Of a stretch of 37,107 nucleotides of DNA, positions 1 to 7,442 are shown one piece after another. Position numbers and translations under genes: made by a program. Positions within the stretch are counted from its first letter, which is position 1. Each line of letters opens with the position of its first letter. This DNA comes from Haloplasma contractile (GTDB lineage: Bacteria > Bacillota_I > Bacilli_A > Haloplasmatales > Haloplasmataceae): NCBI GenBank assembly GCA_016841945.1, contig JAENYC010000035.1, positions 1 through 37,107 on the forward strand, written 5' to 3'. The notes under the pieces are model-generated. The model was not told where the DNA came from, did no database searches, and saw nothing but the letters and a program-made list of their open reading frames with translations.

Positions 1-57
1 CTTTTTTGTTTATTCGGGGGTTAGTCAATTTTTAATTAACCGACAGCCCCTTATTTT
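1..57 (-). terminator. Probable terminator-like hairpin downstream of hcp
   Basis: Read on the minus strand, the stop of hcp is followed by a GGGG...CCCC outer stem that encloses GTTAATT/AATTGAC, with one wobble pair. The following A/T tract is poor in T, so termination efficiency is uncertain. The stem contains GGGGCTGTCGGT, a word that recurs just after the last gene of the window (37064-37075), so it may belong to a repeated extragenic family. Confidence 0.5.
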
Positions 58-1695
58 TCACTCTATAAATAATTTAATATCATCATCTACATCGTGAATA
101 GTATCAATTTTAAAGTTCTTAACTAATATATTCGTAACATTAGGTGATAAGAAAGCTGGTAACGTTGGTCCTAGATGAATATTTTTAACACCTAATGACA
201 ATAAGGACAGTAATACAATGACCGCTTTTTGCTCATACCAAGCAATATTATATGATATTGGTAAGTCATTAATATCGTCTAAACCTAATGTTTCCTTTAA
301 TTTCAAAGCAATTACTACTAACGAATAAGAATCATTACATTGTCCTGCATCTAACACACGTGGTATGCCTTTAATAGAACCTAAGCTCAATTTATTATAT
401 TTATACTTCGCACAACCACTTGTTAAAATGACTACGTCTTTTGGAAGTTTTTTAGCAAAATCTGTATAGTACTCTCGTTCTTTTTTGCGACCATCACAAC
501 CAGACATGACCACAAAACGTTTAATGTCTTTATTTTTTACTGCTTCAACAATTTGATCTGCAATACTTAATACTTGTTGATGCGCGAATCCTCCGATTAT
601 CGTTCCTTCCTCTAATGGTTGTGGTGGTTCACATGTTTTAGCCTGTTCAATGATTTCACTAAAATCTTTTTTTTCATTCCTAATTTTTATATGTTTCATA
701 CCTTCAAAACCAACATTACCTGTTGAATAAATTCTATCAGCATAACTTGCTTTAGGTGGAACTAAACAATTAGTCGTCATTAATATAGGACCGTTAAATG
801 ATTCAAATTCTTTGGCTTGTTTATGCCAAGCATTACCATAATTTCCAACTAAATGATCATATTTTTTAAGCTCTGGATAGTAATGGGCAGGCAACATTTC
901 ACTATGTGTATAGATATCTATTCCAGTTCCTTTTGTTTGTTCAAGTAACGCCTTAATATCATGCAAGTCATGACCCGATACTAAGATACCAGGATTATTT
1001 CCAACACCTAAATTCACTTCTGTTTTTTCAGGATGTCCATATGAACTTGTATTTGCTTTATCTAATAATGCCATCCCTTTTACACCAAGTTTACCAACTT
1101 CTAATGCAATTTCCACATAATCCTCTAGTTCTAAAGAAGGATTCATACAACTTACTAATGCTTGATGTAATCCAACTATCACTTCTTTTTCCACAAATCC
1201 TAATTTATCAGCATGTGATAGATATGCAGCTAAACCTTTAAGTCCATAACGAATCAATCCACGAACAGCTCTTATATCTTCATCACTTGTTGACAAAATC
1301 CCTACTCGTATTGCTTTTTTAATCATTTGTTCTTTGTTTATAACCTGAAAATGAACAACATCACAATCACAGATATTAACTCCTTTATTTTTGACTTTTT
1401 CTTTTAATTCATCTCTTTTTCTAATAACATCTTTAATTTTATGGATGAATACTTTATCATCAAAACTAGCATTTGTGATGGTTTTAAAAAGCCCTTCAAC
1501 GACATCAAAATCATAATGACTCGTTTCTATTTCACATTGATTAGCGAGTAATATAATCTTTGATAAGCCTGTTAATGCATATACATATGTATCCATTAAC
1601 GCTGATAATTCAGGTGATTTTCCACACACACCGTAAACTGTACATCCAACACCTTTTGCAGCTTCTTCACATTGATTACAAAACATTTCCATCAT
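58..1695 (-). CDS. hcp: Hydroxylamine reductase / hybrid cluster protein
   Basis: This is a 545-aa hybrid cluster protein, a cytoplasmic Fe-S enzyme known for hydroxylamine reduction and for NO reductase and nitrosative-stress roles. The N-terminal cysteine pattern C-x2-C-x8-C-x5-C ([19 protein letters not shown]) fits the class with a cubane cluster. Downstream Cys/His/Glu segments of the hybrid cluster are visible ([42 protein letters not shown]). The length is normal for the class. The ribosome site AAAGGAG lies 4 nt before the first ATG and 7 nt before the second, so either could start. The gene stands alone and is preceded by a perfect CRP/FNR-type palindrome, which suggests control by an HcpR-like or other Crp/Fnr regulator. 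Identification is firm; the physiological substrate is not. Confidence 0.97.
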   Translation of the reverse strand: MMEMFCNQCEEAAKGVGCTVYGVCGKSPELSALMDTYVYALTGLSKIILLANQCEIETSHYDFDVVEGLFKTITNASFDDKVFIHKIKDVIRKRDELKEKVKNKGVNICDCDVVHFQVINKEQMIKKAIRVGILSTSDEDIRAVRGLIRYGLKGLAAYLSHADKLGFVEKEVIVGLHQALVSCMNPSLELEDYVEIALEVGKLGVKGMALLDKANTSSYGHPEKTEVNLGVGNNPGILVSGHDLHDIKALLEQTKGTGIDIYTHSEMLPAHYYPELKKYDHLVGNYGNAWHKQAKEFESFNGPILMTTNCLVPPKASYADRIYSTGNVGFEGMKHIKIRNEKKDFSEIIEQAKTCEPPQPLEEGTIIGGFAHQQVLSIADQIVEAVKNKDIKRFVVMSGCDGRKKEREYYTDFAKKLPKDVVILTSGCAKYKYNKLSLGSIKGIPRVLDAGQCNDSYSLVVIALKLKETLGLDDINDLPISYNIAWYEQKAVIVLLSLLSLGVKNIHLGPTLPAFLSPNVTNILVKNFKIDTIHDVDDDIKLFIE

Positions 1696-1725
1696 TATAC
1701 TCCTTTCTCATTTATTCACAACGAT

Positions 1726-1768
1726 ATTATAACGGGTGCCACATAAAGATACTGTGACTTCTATCACA
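1726..1768 (-). promoter_or_regulatory. hcp promoter with CRP/FNR-family box
   Basis: On the minus strand the sequence TGTGATAGAAGTCACA (1753-1768) is a perfect TGTGA-N6-TCACA palindrome. A TATAAT -10 hexamer lies at 1726-1731. Placing +1 near 1719 puts the palindrome centre at -41.5, the classic class II activator position, and no good -35 hexamer is present. Crp/Fnr-family regulators such as HcpR are known to control hcp in anaerobes. The identity of the regulator here is inferred. The box could also affect the divergent small gene at 1820. Confidence 0.75.
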
Positions 1769-1819
1769 TTTAACATAAAAATAATTAATTTGAGAAAAAT
1801 AAAATTAGAGGTGATTTAA

Positions 1820-2002
1820 ATGAACAAAGATTACATGAAATCAGGTTTTGAAGAGTATGCAGATGAATTAAATACAAACATACCAAATTTAAACAGATTA
1901 GTATTTAAACGACGTAGTAAACCTTCGTTAAATCATATTTATGAAATGAAAACCAAAAATTATAACGATTATACGACGGATAATTATGAAAAGTTAGAAT
2001 AA
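1820..2002 (+). CDS. Small hypothetical protein (60 aa)
   Basis: This 60-aa ORF has a good ribosome site (AGAGGTGAT, about 5 nt before ATG) and ends just before a strong hairpin terminator, which supports a real gene. It is charged, with no membrane segment, cysteines or recognised domain. It contains KRRSKPS in the middle and a Tyr/Asn/Asp-rich tail. It is divergent from hcp and shares the intergenic region that carries the CRP/FNR box. Function is unknown. Confidence 0.6.
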   Translation: MNKDYMKSGFEEYADELNTNIPNLNRLVFKRRSKPSLNHIYEMKTKNYNDYTTDNYEKLE

Positions 2003-2004
2003 TT

Positions 2005-2038
2005 AATAATCGAGTAAGAGCATTCTTACTCGATTATT
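2005..2038. terminator. Bidirectional terminator between small gene and uvsE
   Basis: A 15-bp perfect stem (AATAATCGAGTAAGA / its complement) with loop GCAT serves two convergent genes. The last codons and stop of uvsE lie inside the right arm, so its 3' end is folded into the hairpin. Confidence 0.85.
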
Positions 2039-2967
2039 ATTGTCGTATTATCCATTAATTTATATTTATCTTTTATATCTTTAACTAACTTAAACATCGC
2101 AAAATCTTTCATCTTTGCCTCTATCATAATATCAAAATCCATATGGAGATCTTTAAAAATATTTACTAAAGCACTAAAATCTTTAGTTCTAACATAATCA
2201 GCATGACGTCTATCTAATTCATTTGTTTTAGGTGAAGAAAGATGTACTTTTGGTGTCCATAAACTTTTATTCCAAGTTTGAAATATCCTAGATGCATAAT
2301 CATAAACATGTTCTATTGAATTACATCTATGATGATGATAATCAAATACAAATGGAATTTTTAATTTTTCACTTAATTCTAAAACATCTAACACATTAAA
2401 AACCTTATCATCATTTTCAATTATAATTCTCTTTTTTAAGTGAAAAGGTAATTTTTCAAAATTGTTAATAAATCTTCTTTTGGCATTTTCTTTTCCTTTA
2501 GCTTTACTGCCAATATGTATGATTAATAGTTCATTTTCTAATCCCATTAAGTCTAATACCTGATGATGATATTCTAGTTGACGTATAGTATTCGTCACCA
2601 CATGAGGATGAATACTATTTAAGACATTGAATTGATCCGGATGCATATCTACTCTCATATGATGTTTTTTGATAAAATCACCAATTTGTTTTAATTTTTT
2701 TTCAAAAACACTGAAATCCCATAAAACATCAGGGTGTGTTGCAAGAGGTATTAAGCTTGAAGTAATTCTATAAAAATTAATTTTATTTTTTTGATTATAG
2801 ATTAATATTTGAGAAAGCGCCTCTATATTTCTTTTTGTCACCTCATATAGTTTATCTTTTTGTTCATTGTGACTTAGTTTTTTATAATAGGTATAAGTAA
2901 TGGTTCCACTAGGTGTTTTGATATTTTTTACCTTAGATAGTGAGACATAACCCAATCTGATTCTCAT
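2026..2967 (-). CDS. uvsE: UV damage endonuclease UvsE
   Basis: This 313-aa protein belongs to the UVDE TIM-barrel family, which nicks DNA 5' of UV photoproducts and abasic sites to start alternative excision repair. The start at the family-typical MRIRLGYVS was chosen because AGGTGAT lies about 5 nt upstream; an in-frame ATG 30 bases earlier lacks such a site. Recognisable metal-binding segments include MHPDQFNVLNS, IIHIGSK, IIIENDD, PFVFDYHHHRCN, VHLSSPK and IMIEAKMKD. The length is typical. It is divergent from the TM2 gene. Confidence 0.95.
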   Translation of the reverse strand: MRIRLGYVSLSKVKNIKTPSGTITYTYYKKLSHNEQKDKLYEVTKRNIEALSQILIYNQKNKINFYRITSSLIPLATHPDVLWDFSVFEKKLKQIGDFIKKHHMRVDMHPDQFNVLNSIHPHVVTNTIRQLEYHHQVLDLMGLENELLIIHIGSKAKGKENAKRRFINNFEKLPFHLKKRIIIENDDKVFNVLDVLELSEKLKIPFVFDYHHHRCNSIEHVYDYASRIFQTWNKSLWTPKVHLSSPKTNELDRRHADYVRTKDFSALVNIFKDLHMDFDIMIEAKMKDFAMFKLVKDIKDKYKLMDNTTIIIE

Positions 2968-3039
2968 ATTAATCACCTCATTCATAATTTTCTCCATATC
3001 ATCAATAATATTACTAATGAAATGATGGAGGTTATTTAC

Positions 3040-3258
3040 ATGGTTGGTAGAAATGTTTCGAATAAAAGTTGGGCTATCACACTATTTCTATGTATTTTTT
3101 TGGGTTATCTAGGTGTTCATCGATTTTATGTTGGTAAAATTGGAACAGGTATTTTATGGATGTTAACAGTTGGACTCTTTGGAATCGGATATATTGTTGA
3201 TTTATTATTAATCGCATCGTTCAAATTTAGAGACGCCTATGGGGATAAATTAAAATGA
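3040..3258 (+). CDS. TM2 domain-containing membrane protein
   Basis: This 72-aa protein consists almost entirely of a TM2 domain: two hydrophobic segments (about residues 11-29 and 36-58) around the conserved GYLGVHRFYVGK turn, with a VDLLLI second helix. Small TM2 proteins are widespread and of unknown function. The start at 3040 was chosen because GGAGG ends 7 nt upstream; two earlier in-frame ATGs overlap that site. It is monocistronic and ends in a perfect palindrome. Confidence 0.88.
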   Translation: MVGRNVSNKSWAITLFLCIFLGYLGVHRFYVGKIGTGILWMLTVGLFGIGYIVDLLLIASFKFRDAYGDKLK

Positions 3259-3284
3259 AGGGACTGTTTAAACAGTCCCTTCAT
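3255..3284. terminator. Bidirectional terminator (30-bp perfect palindrome)
   Basis: ATGAAGGGACTGTTT and its exact complement meet without a loop spacer, followed on the plus strand by a T-rich tract. It includes the TM2 stop codon and lies next to the stop of the convergent universal stress gene. Confidence 0.88.
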
Positions 3285-3285
3285 T

Positions 3286-3771
3286 TTATTCTTCATCTTC
3301 ATTATTTTCATCATCTTCATCATGTTGATGCTTTACAACTAACACATCACATGGTGCACTTTTGACTATTTCTGTCGCAACATTTCCAAACAACTTAAAA
3401 ATACCTTTGTTACTGCTAGAACCACATACGATTAAATCACAATCATAACCAGGTGTCACAACACCAGTAATCGCTAAAGCAGGTGTAGAACTTGCCGTAA
3501 CAGCAACATCTACTTTAGAAATCCCTTTTCTTAGTGCTTCTTCTTTATATTTATTTAAGGTATCTTCAATTCCGTCATTTGTTTCAAAATATACAATATC
3601 TTGAGGCATATAAACACTCCCATTTGTATAATTTGGCATAATGTATTGCATGTTCTTAATATGGCATAATGTTAGTTTTGCTTTATTTTTTAGTGCGATA
3701 TCTAATCCGACTTGAAATAAATGATAACCCTTAGTACCATGTGACACAGCGACTAATACATTTTGATACAA
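3286..3771 (-). CDS. Universal stress protein (UspA family)
   Basis: This 161-aa cytoplasmic UspA-fold protein starts with the usual strand MYQNVLVAVSHG and ends with PCDVLVVKH. The ATP-binding loop is only partly conserved: VCGSSSNKGIFKLFGNVATEIV resembles G-2x-G-9x-G-S/T but has Asn-Val-Ala where Ser is usual, so nucleotide binding is uncertain. An acidic tail (DEDDENNEDEE) extends the domain. Translation starts at TTG with GGGAGG 7 nt upstream. It has its own terminator and no operon partner. Confidence 0.92.
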   Translation of the reverse strand: MYQNVLVAVSHGTKGYHLFQVGLDIALKNKAKLTLCHIKNMQYIMPNYTNGSVYMPQDIVYFETNDGIEDTLNKYKEEALRKGISKVDVAVTASSTPALAITGVVTPGYDCDLIVCGSSSNKGIFKLFGNVATEIVKSAPCDVLVVKHQHDEDDENNEDEE

Positions 3772-3874
3772 AAAACCGCCTCCCTATTTTTCTTATTATT
3801 ACTATTATATCAAATAGGTCAAGCATCCTTCCATTATGAAAACCCATACATATTAAAAAAGTATCTTTTTTATG

Positions 3875-4447
3875 TTATTTAGACACTAATTTTTTAATTT
3901 GATAAAAACGCATACCTATTCCATAATCTTGAATTAAGGTTTCTTTAGGCATCATAAAAAGTTTTGAAAATACATATAAATCTCCTACACAACCAGAAAG
4001 ATGAAACGCAAAAATGAAATAAACTAAATAAAATAGGCCATCGGATAAAAATAATATAAGTAGTATGTAGAGAATATTTAAAATCAAGAATGGTGCAAGC
4101 GTAATAATAATATAGTGCCTTTTCTGATAATAGACATCAGGCACACTAGCACTCGCTGCAAAACCATGAAATTTATATTTTACTTTTACTTTATTACCAA
4201 TTCTAAAAAAGAAAGCATGTATTAGCTCATGAATAATAATAGTTATAATTACACCTATCAAAAAAGCTAATATTCCCAGAGGACTAATAGTAAATTCAAC
4301 TTCAATAAAAGCTAATCCAATCAAAAAAGGAATAAAAATAACATTTGTTAATACATTAATTAAAATATACTCTTTTCTATTATTTTTCATATCGATTTTC
4401 TTAATACAATCATAATTACTTGGTAATTCTTTATAAATTTTATACAT
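3875..4447 (-). CDS. DUF3267 membrane zincin-like protein
   Basis: This 190-aa integral membrane protein has a HELIH motif (HExxH zinc-protease signature) inside the segment IITIIIHELIHAFFFRIG, plus about four further hydrophobic stretches. That architecture is typical of the DUF3267 putative metallopeptidase family, with the signature in the membrane and no known substrate. The start at 4447 (MYKIYKELP) was chosen for GGGAG about 6 nt upstream; an in-frame ATG twelve bases earlier overlaps this site. It lies directly left of the prophage. Confidence 0.85.
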   Translation of the reverse strand: MYKIYKELPSNYDCIKKIDMKNNRKEYILINVLTNVIFIPFLIGLAFIEVEFTISPLGILAFLIGVIITIIIHELIHAFFFRIGNKVKVKYKFHGFAASASVPDVYYQKRHYIIITLAPFLILNILYILLILFLSDGLFYLVYFIFAFHLSGCVGDLYVFSKLFMMPKETLIQDYGIGMRFYQIKKLVSK

Positions 4448-4534
4448 AATATCTCCCATTTCAAAAAACTTATTATTATATGAATTATATCATCTATAAA
4501 TAGAATATACAATAATCTGTATATATATAAAAAA

Positions 4535-4552
4535 AAGACTGTTAAAAGTCTT
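4535..4552 (-). terminator. Displaced terminator of the tRNA operon
   Basis: On the minus strand AAGACT-TTTAAC-AGTCTT is followed by a run of eight T. It lies immediately beyond attL, in the position where the 3' end of tRNA-Phe would be if the prophage were removed. It therefore looks like the original terminator of the fMet-Asp-Phe tRNA operon, cut off by the integration. Confidence 0.75.
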
Positions 4553-4557
4553 AAATT

Positions 4558-4609
4558 AAATGGTGGTTCGGGGCAGAATCGAACTGCCGACACAAGGATT
4601 TTCAGTCCT
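4558..4609. repeat. attL: 52-bp copy of tRNA-Phe 3' region
   Basis: This is identical over 52 bases to 16691-16742. It contains the CCA end, T arm, variable region and anticodon-loop side of tRNA-Phe but lacks the 5' half, so it is a remnant and not a working tRNA. It marks the left prophage junction. Confidence 0.95.
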
Positions 4610-4622
4610 GCATATATTTATT

Positions 4623-4654
4623 CCTCTTACATAAACAGAATACAGTGTGAGAGG
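4623..4654 (+). promoter_or_regulatory. Leader hairpin covering the first phage ribosome site
   Basis: CCTCTTAC (4623-4630) can pair with GTGAGAGG (4647-4654), eight pairs with one wobble. The 3' arm contains the GAGAGG that serves as ribosome site for the TTG start at 4665, so folding would limit translation. The prediction is by eye; the arms could instead be recombinase arm sites. Confidence 0.4.
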
Positions 4655-4664
4655 ATTGATTAAA

Positions 4665-4826
4665 TTGAGGGTTTATTTAAAGGCTTCTAAATCAACTATT
4701 AATAAAAAAGAGAAACAATATGAAAAATATTGTTCTCGATTTTTAAATAGTGATAAGAGGCCTATTTCTTTTGAAAAATTTCTTTATCAGAATTTAGTTA
4801 ATTATTTAAAAAATCAATTTAAATGA
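4665..4826 (+). CDS. Small phage hypothetical protein (53 aa)
   Basis: This short ORF, MRVYLKASKSTINKKEKQ onward, starts at TTG with GAGAGG about 10 nt upstream and ends 17 bases before the next start. It is basic, with no membrane segment or recognised domain. It is the first gene inside the left end, so in the excised circle it would be the first gene downstream of attP. Its coding status rests on the start signal and continuity with the next genes. Confidence 0.5.
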   Translation: MRVYLKASKSTINKKEKQYEKYCSRFLNSDKRPISFEKFLYQNLVNYLKNQFK

Positions 4827-4843
4827 AAGAAAGGTGAGAAAGA

Positions 4844-5146
4844 GTGCCAGAAAACAGATTAAGGAAAGATGTTAAAAAGATATATGCTTATTTGAATGAT
4901 ATTGCATCAAAAATAATTAATAAATATCTCTTTGTTAAGGTAATACCTCGTTCAAAAACTATTTCATACAGATTTTGTTTATCTAATAATTTTAATCAGT
5001 TAAAAAGTAAGAATTATCAAATATTTTTAGATAAACGTGAATTACATCAATTATTAAATATTGAATATAATCAAGCTGAAAAGATTTTATACGATAAGAT
5101 AGTGAAATTATACAATCGAGATAAGGAAGAATTATATGCCTCGTGA
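4844..5146 (+). CDS. Phage hypothetical protein (100 aa)
   Basis: This 100-aa basic protein uses a GTG start with AAAGGTGAG about 6 nt upstream. No membrane segment is visible. The C-terminal half (LDKRELHQLLNIEYNQAEKILYDKIVKLYNRDKEELYA) looks like paired helices. The last 11 bases overlap the next gene, which points to translational coupling. Function is unknown; an early regulatory or DNA-binding role would fit its position but is not shown. Confidence 0.7.
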   Translation: MPENRLRKDVKKIYAYLNDIASKIINKYLFVKVIPRSKTISYRFCLSNNFNQLKSKNYQIFLDKRELHQLLNIEYNQAEKILYDKIVKLYNRDKEELYAS

Positions 5147-5342
5147 AATCATTTATGTTTATGAAGTAATTATTTTTCCAACTATTAAATTAATAGTTAA
5201 AACTGGGTTTGCTCCGGTTGAAATTGCTAAATTTATTGAATCTGGATATACAAAAAAAGTATTTTTAGAAAATGACGCAGAAATCTTTATAAATTTAGCA
5301 TCCGTTAAGTCATTTAAATTAATAGAAAAGTATCATAAATAA
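5136..5342 (+). CDS. Phage hypothetical protein (68 aa)
   Basis: This 68-aa protein overlaps the end of the preceding gene. It has a hydrophobic but strand-like N-terminal half (YVYEVIIFPTIKLIVKTG) and no clear membrane helix. The text FVEIAKFIESGYTKKVFL-like composition suggests a small alpha/beta domain. It ends just before hairpin element R1. No family is recognised. Confidence 0.65.
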   Translation: MPREIIYVYEVIIFPTIKLIVKTGFAPVEIAKFIESGYTKKVFLENDAEIFINLASVKSFKLIEKYHK

Positions 5343-5347
5343 AAATA

Positions 5348-5411
5348 TGTAGTACAAATATTTTATGATCAAGTTCTTCAGGAAAGGTCTTGGACGAAAA
5401 TTTGTACTACG
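5348..5411. repeat. Hairpin element R1 (64 bp)
   Basis: This 64-bp element starts TGTAGTACAAAT and ends ATTTGTACTACG, an 11-bp perfect terminal inverted repeat whose twelfth base does not match. The interior carries TTTATGATCA in the same register as R4 and R8 and a second small stem (CAAG/CTTG). It lies 5 bases after a stop codon and is followed directly by AGGTGAT. Confidence 0.88.
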
Positions 5412-5426
5412 AAATTAGGTGATAAC

Positions 5427-5591
5427 ATTATTGTTCAAGTTGAATTTTTTGGAATTAATATGTATTTATCTGAAGTAGATGAAGAGAATAGATTATTAAA
5501 ATATAAAGCTGATAAAGAGAAAGCAATCAAATTTAAGTCAAAAGATGAAATAGATAAACTATCAATATTATCTAAATATCTAATTGTATAA
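5427..5591 (+). CDS. Small phage hypothetical protein with probable ATT start
   Basis: This 43-54-aa ORF lies alone between R1 and R2. AGGTGAT (5417-5423) has no ATG, GTG or TTG at a workable distance in this frame. ATT at 5427 or 5430 is best placed, and the first ATG (5460) is 36 bases away. The codons upstream of 5460 (VQVEFFGIN) have the same usage as those after it. The protein is charged (YLSEVDEENRLLKYKADKE) with no recognised domain. Confidence 0.5.
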   Translation: MIVQVEFFGINMYLSEVDEENRLLKYKADKEKAIKFKSKDEIDKLSILSKYLIV

Positions 5592-5597
5592 AAAAAA

Positions 5598-5651
5598 TGT
5601 AGTACAAAAAAATACCTGGTATCCGGGTTAAATAATTAAATTTGTACTACA
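5598..5651. repeat. Hairpin element R2 (54 bp)
   Basis: TGTAGTACAAA and TTTGTACTACA form an 11-bp perfect terminal inverted repeat. The interior holds its own hairpin, ACCTGG-TAT-CCGGGT, with one G-T wobble. R2 lacks the GATC core found in most of the others. It starts 7 bases after the stop codon of the preceding gene. Confidence 0.88.
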
Positions 5652-5709
5652 AAAGGGGGGATAATTTTTAAAAAACAATTAATTAATTAAATTTTAAGGA
5701 GGTGAAAAA

Positions 5710-5901
5710 ATGGCAAAAGGTTATAGTTATGCGGAACGTGGTGCATATCATGCAAGAGTTGCAAAAAAAGGTTCAAAGAACCCAGATACTGGAAAAGAAT
5801 ATAGTCCAGAACAACGTGCATATTCGCGTGGTTGGTTAACAAAACAAAAACAAAGTAATAAAGCTTATAATTTTAATAAGAAATATAAAAAGAAAGCATA
5901 A
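5710..5901 (+). CDS. Small basic phage protein (63 aa)
   Basis: This 63-aa strongly basic protein follows an excellent ribosome site (AAGGAGGTG, 6 nt before ATG). The central segment GSKNPDTGKEYSPEQRAYSR gives it a compact conserved look, and the tail is Lys-rich (NKKYKKKA). There is no membrane segment, so it is not a standard filamentous coat protein. A nucleic-acid-binding role is plausible from charge alone. It is the only gene between R2 and R3. Confidence 0.8.
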   Translation: MAKGYSYAERGAYHARVAKKGSKNPDTGKEYSPEQRAYSRGWLTKQKQSNKAYNFNKKYKKKA

Positions 5902-5945
5902 TTAAACTATTAATATTGTACTTTATTTAAAAAAAATAATAAAAA

Positions 5946-5999
5946 TGTAGTACATGATTTTATGGCCATACTTGATGATCTATAGAATCATGTACTACA
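5946..5999. repeat. Hairpin element R3 (54 bp)
   Basis: TGTAGTACATGATT and its exact complement form a 14-bp terminal inverted repeat, the longest of the family. The interior contains the 10-bp palindrome TATGGCCATA and TTGATGATC. AGTAGGTGAT follows directly and serves the next gene. Confidence 0.9.
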
Positions 6000-6013
6000 A
6001 AGTAGGTGATTAA

Positions 6014-6256
6014 GTGAAAAAAAATCGGAAATATGCTGTTATTGGTAAACTATTTCAAAGTAAAAAAGTAGGTAATAACAAAATTGAATTACGTGAAGGA
6101 ATTAACAGCATGATAGATAATTCAAAAAATGTAAAAGTTTTAAGGGTTCTTTATCCAGATGGTCGTGTATGGTATGAAAAAACTCTTAAAAAAAATCAAG
6201 ATATTAGTAAATTGTTCTTGAAAGAAGAAAAATTTATTAAGAGTTCTCAATATTAA
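6014..6256 (+). CDS. Phage hypothetical protein (80 aa)
   Basis: This 80-aa basic protein starts at GTG after AGGTGAT. It looks like a small beta-rich domain (KYAVIGKLF, VKVLRVLYPDGRVWYEKTL) with a charged tail. It is the first gene of a tightly spaced five-gene block that runs to R4 and contains the candidate structural genes. No family is recognised. Confidence 0.72.
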   Translation: MKKNRKYAVIGKLFQSKKVGNNKIELREGINSMIDNSKNVKVLRVLYPDGRVWYEKTLKKNQDISKLFLKEEKFIKSSQY

Positions 6257-6278
6257 AATTTAAAGGGAGAGTGACAGT

Positions 6279-6803
6279 ATGTCAGAAAAACAAACTCAAC
6301 AAAAAGAAGTTAAAGAAAATAAGGAAGTAAAATCAAAAACAAGTAAAAAAGAAAATGTAAAAACAGAAGAATTTAAAAAAATAACTGATTTAACAGATGA
6401 TGAGATTAAAAATTTACCTCGTATTTCAGCTATTATAAGAAAACGTGAAAATAAAAGAAGTAAAAATATATTTTATGAAATCGAAGTTCGATTTAATGAA
6501 TATTTGAAAATGAAAACTAATCTTACTGAAACTAGATTTAATTTAATGAAGTTGAAATTAGGATTGGATTTTTCTAAAGCTGAAGAAACATTACGTGTTC
6601 CTGTTCGTCTTGTTAAAGGTCTACGTAAAGATGATAGTGAATATCATCAAGTTGAATTGATATTGGGTAAAGATGTTTATGAAACAGATATATTCTTTAA
6701 ATCTGATGAATTGGAATTATTACAATTAACAATTCCTAATATTAAGTTTGAAGTAAGACCTGAAAAGATTAATAATTTAGATTTAGATGGTTTTGAACAA
6801 TAA
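6279..6803 (+). CDS. Phage protein, possible ssDNA-binding protein (174 aa)
   Basis: The first 50 residues are low-complexity Lys/Glu. From about residue 50 on the protein looks like a beta-barrel (PRISAIIRKRENKRSKNIFYEIEVRF, VRLVKGLRKDDSEYHQVELIL). Filamentous phages encode an ssDNA-binding protein near the structural genes, and the size and strand pattern would fit, but no defining motif is seen, so this is a guess. The ribosome site is GGGAGAGTGACAG before ATG, almost the same leader as that of the gene at 14690. Confidence 0.6.
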   Translation: MSEKQTQQKEVKENKEVKSKTSKKENVKTEEFKKITDLTDDEIKNLPRISAIIRKRENKRSKNIFYEIEVRFNEYLKMKTNLTETRFNLMKLKLGLDFSKAEETLRVPVRLVKGLRKDDSEYHQVELILGKDVYETDIFFKSDELELLQLTIPNIKFEVRPEKINNLDLDGFEQ

Positions 6804-6823
6804 ATTGGTGGTGATAAATTTTT

Positions 6824-7432
6824 ATGAATACAGATTATGTAACATATTCTGATTCACAAAAAATTAATTATTATTCGAATCGTGTTAATGATATGTCTTT
6901 AACTAAAAAGCAACGTGGATATGCAAAGTATCGAATAAGTGTTTTAAAGAATAAATCTAAAAAGAATAAAACAATTGATATTTTATTTAAAAAGGATTTA
7001 ACTAATAATTTTAAGAAAAATAATAAAGAAATGAAAAAATTGAGAAATAAAGTTTCTTATGATGATATACATCAATTTAATAAAAAAAGAAAGCAATATA
7101 AAAAGCAAAAATTAAAAATGATTAATGATTATTTAAAACAAAACTATGTATTTGATTCGGAATTAATTTACAATGAGGATAATTTTGAAAAACCTAAATA
7201 CTTAGCAAATAATGAAGATGTATATCAATTATTAGATGATTTTTTAAAACATAATAAACAATATCAAAAAATTGTTTATAACGAATTATTTTTTGAAAAT
7301 AAGATGAATCGATTTGATGATCATACAGCTAAAGAAAAAGCTGTTAATCGATTAAAACATGAGTTAGGTGTAATGAATATTAAAGATATGTCATTAGAAA
7401 ATGTTTTTAAAATATTAAAAAATAAAGGATAG
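6824..7432 (+). CDS. Lys-rich phage hypothetical protein (202 aa)
   Basis: This 202-aa, strongly basic, helix-rich protein contains long Lys/Asn/Gln stretches (KKRKQYKKQKLKMINDYLKQ) and no membrane segment. GGTGGTGAT lies about 9 nt before ATG, and the next gene starts 10 bases after its stop. It sits between the candidate ssDNA-binding protein and the secreted Ig-like protein. A DNA-binding or assembly role is possible; no family is recognised. Confidence 0.7.
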   Translation: MNTDYVTYSDSQKINYYSNRVNDMSLTKKQRGYAKYRISVLKNKSKKNKTIDILFKKDLTNNFKKNNKEMKKLRNKVSYDDIHQFNKKRKQYKKQKLKMINDYLKQNYVFDSELIYNEDNFEKPKYLANNEDVYQLLDDFLKHNKQYQKIVYNELFFENKMNRFDDHTAKEKAVNRLKHELGVMNIKDMSLENVFKILKNKG

Positions 7433-7442
7433 GTGATAAAAT

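Noticed and set aside
4387-4593. 68-aa minus-strand ORF across attL
   Set aside because: It spans a tRNA remnant, a terminator and the DUF3267 start, with no credible start signal.
5710-5901. 63-aa protein as the major coat protein
   Set aside because: It has no hydrophobic span and is strongly basic, unlike inovirus coat proteins.
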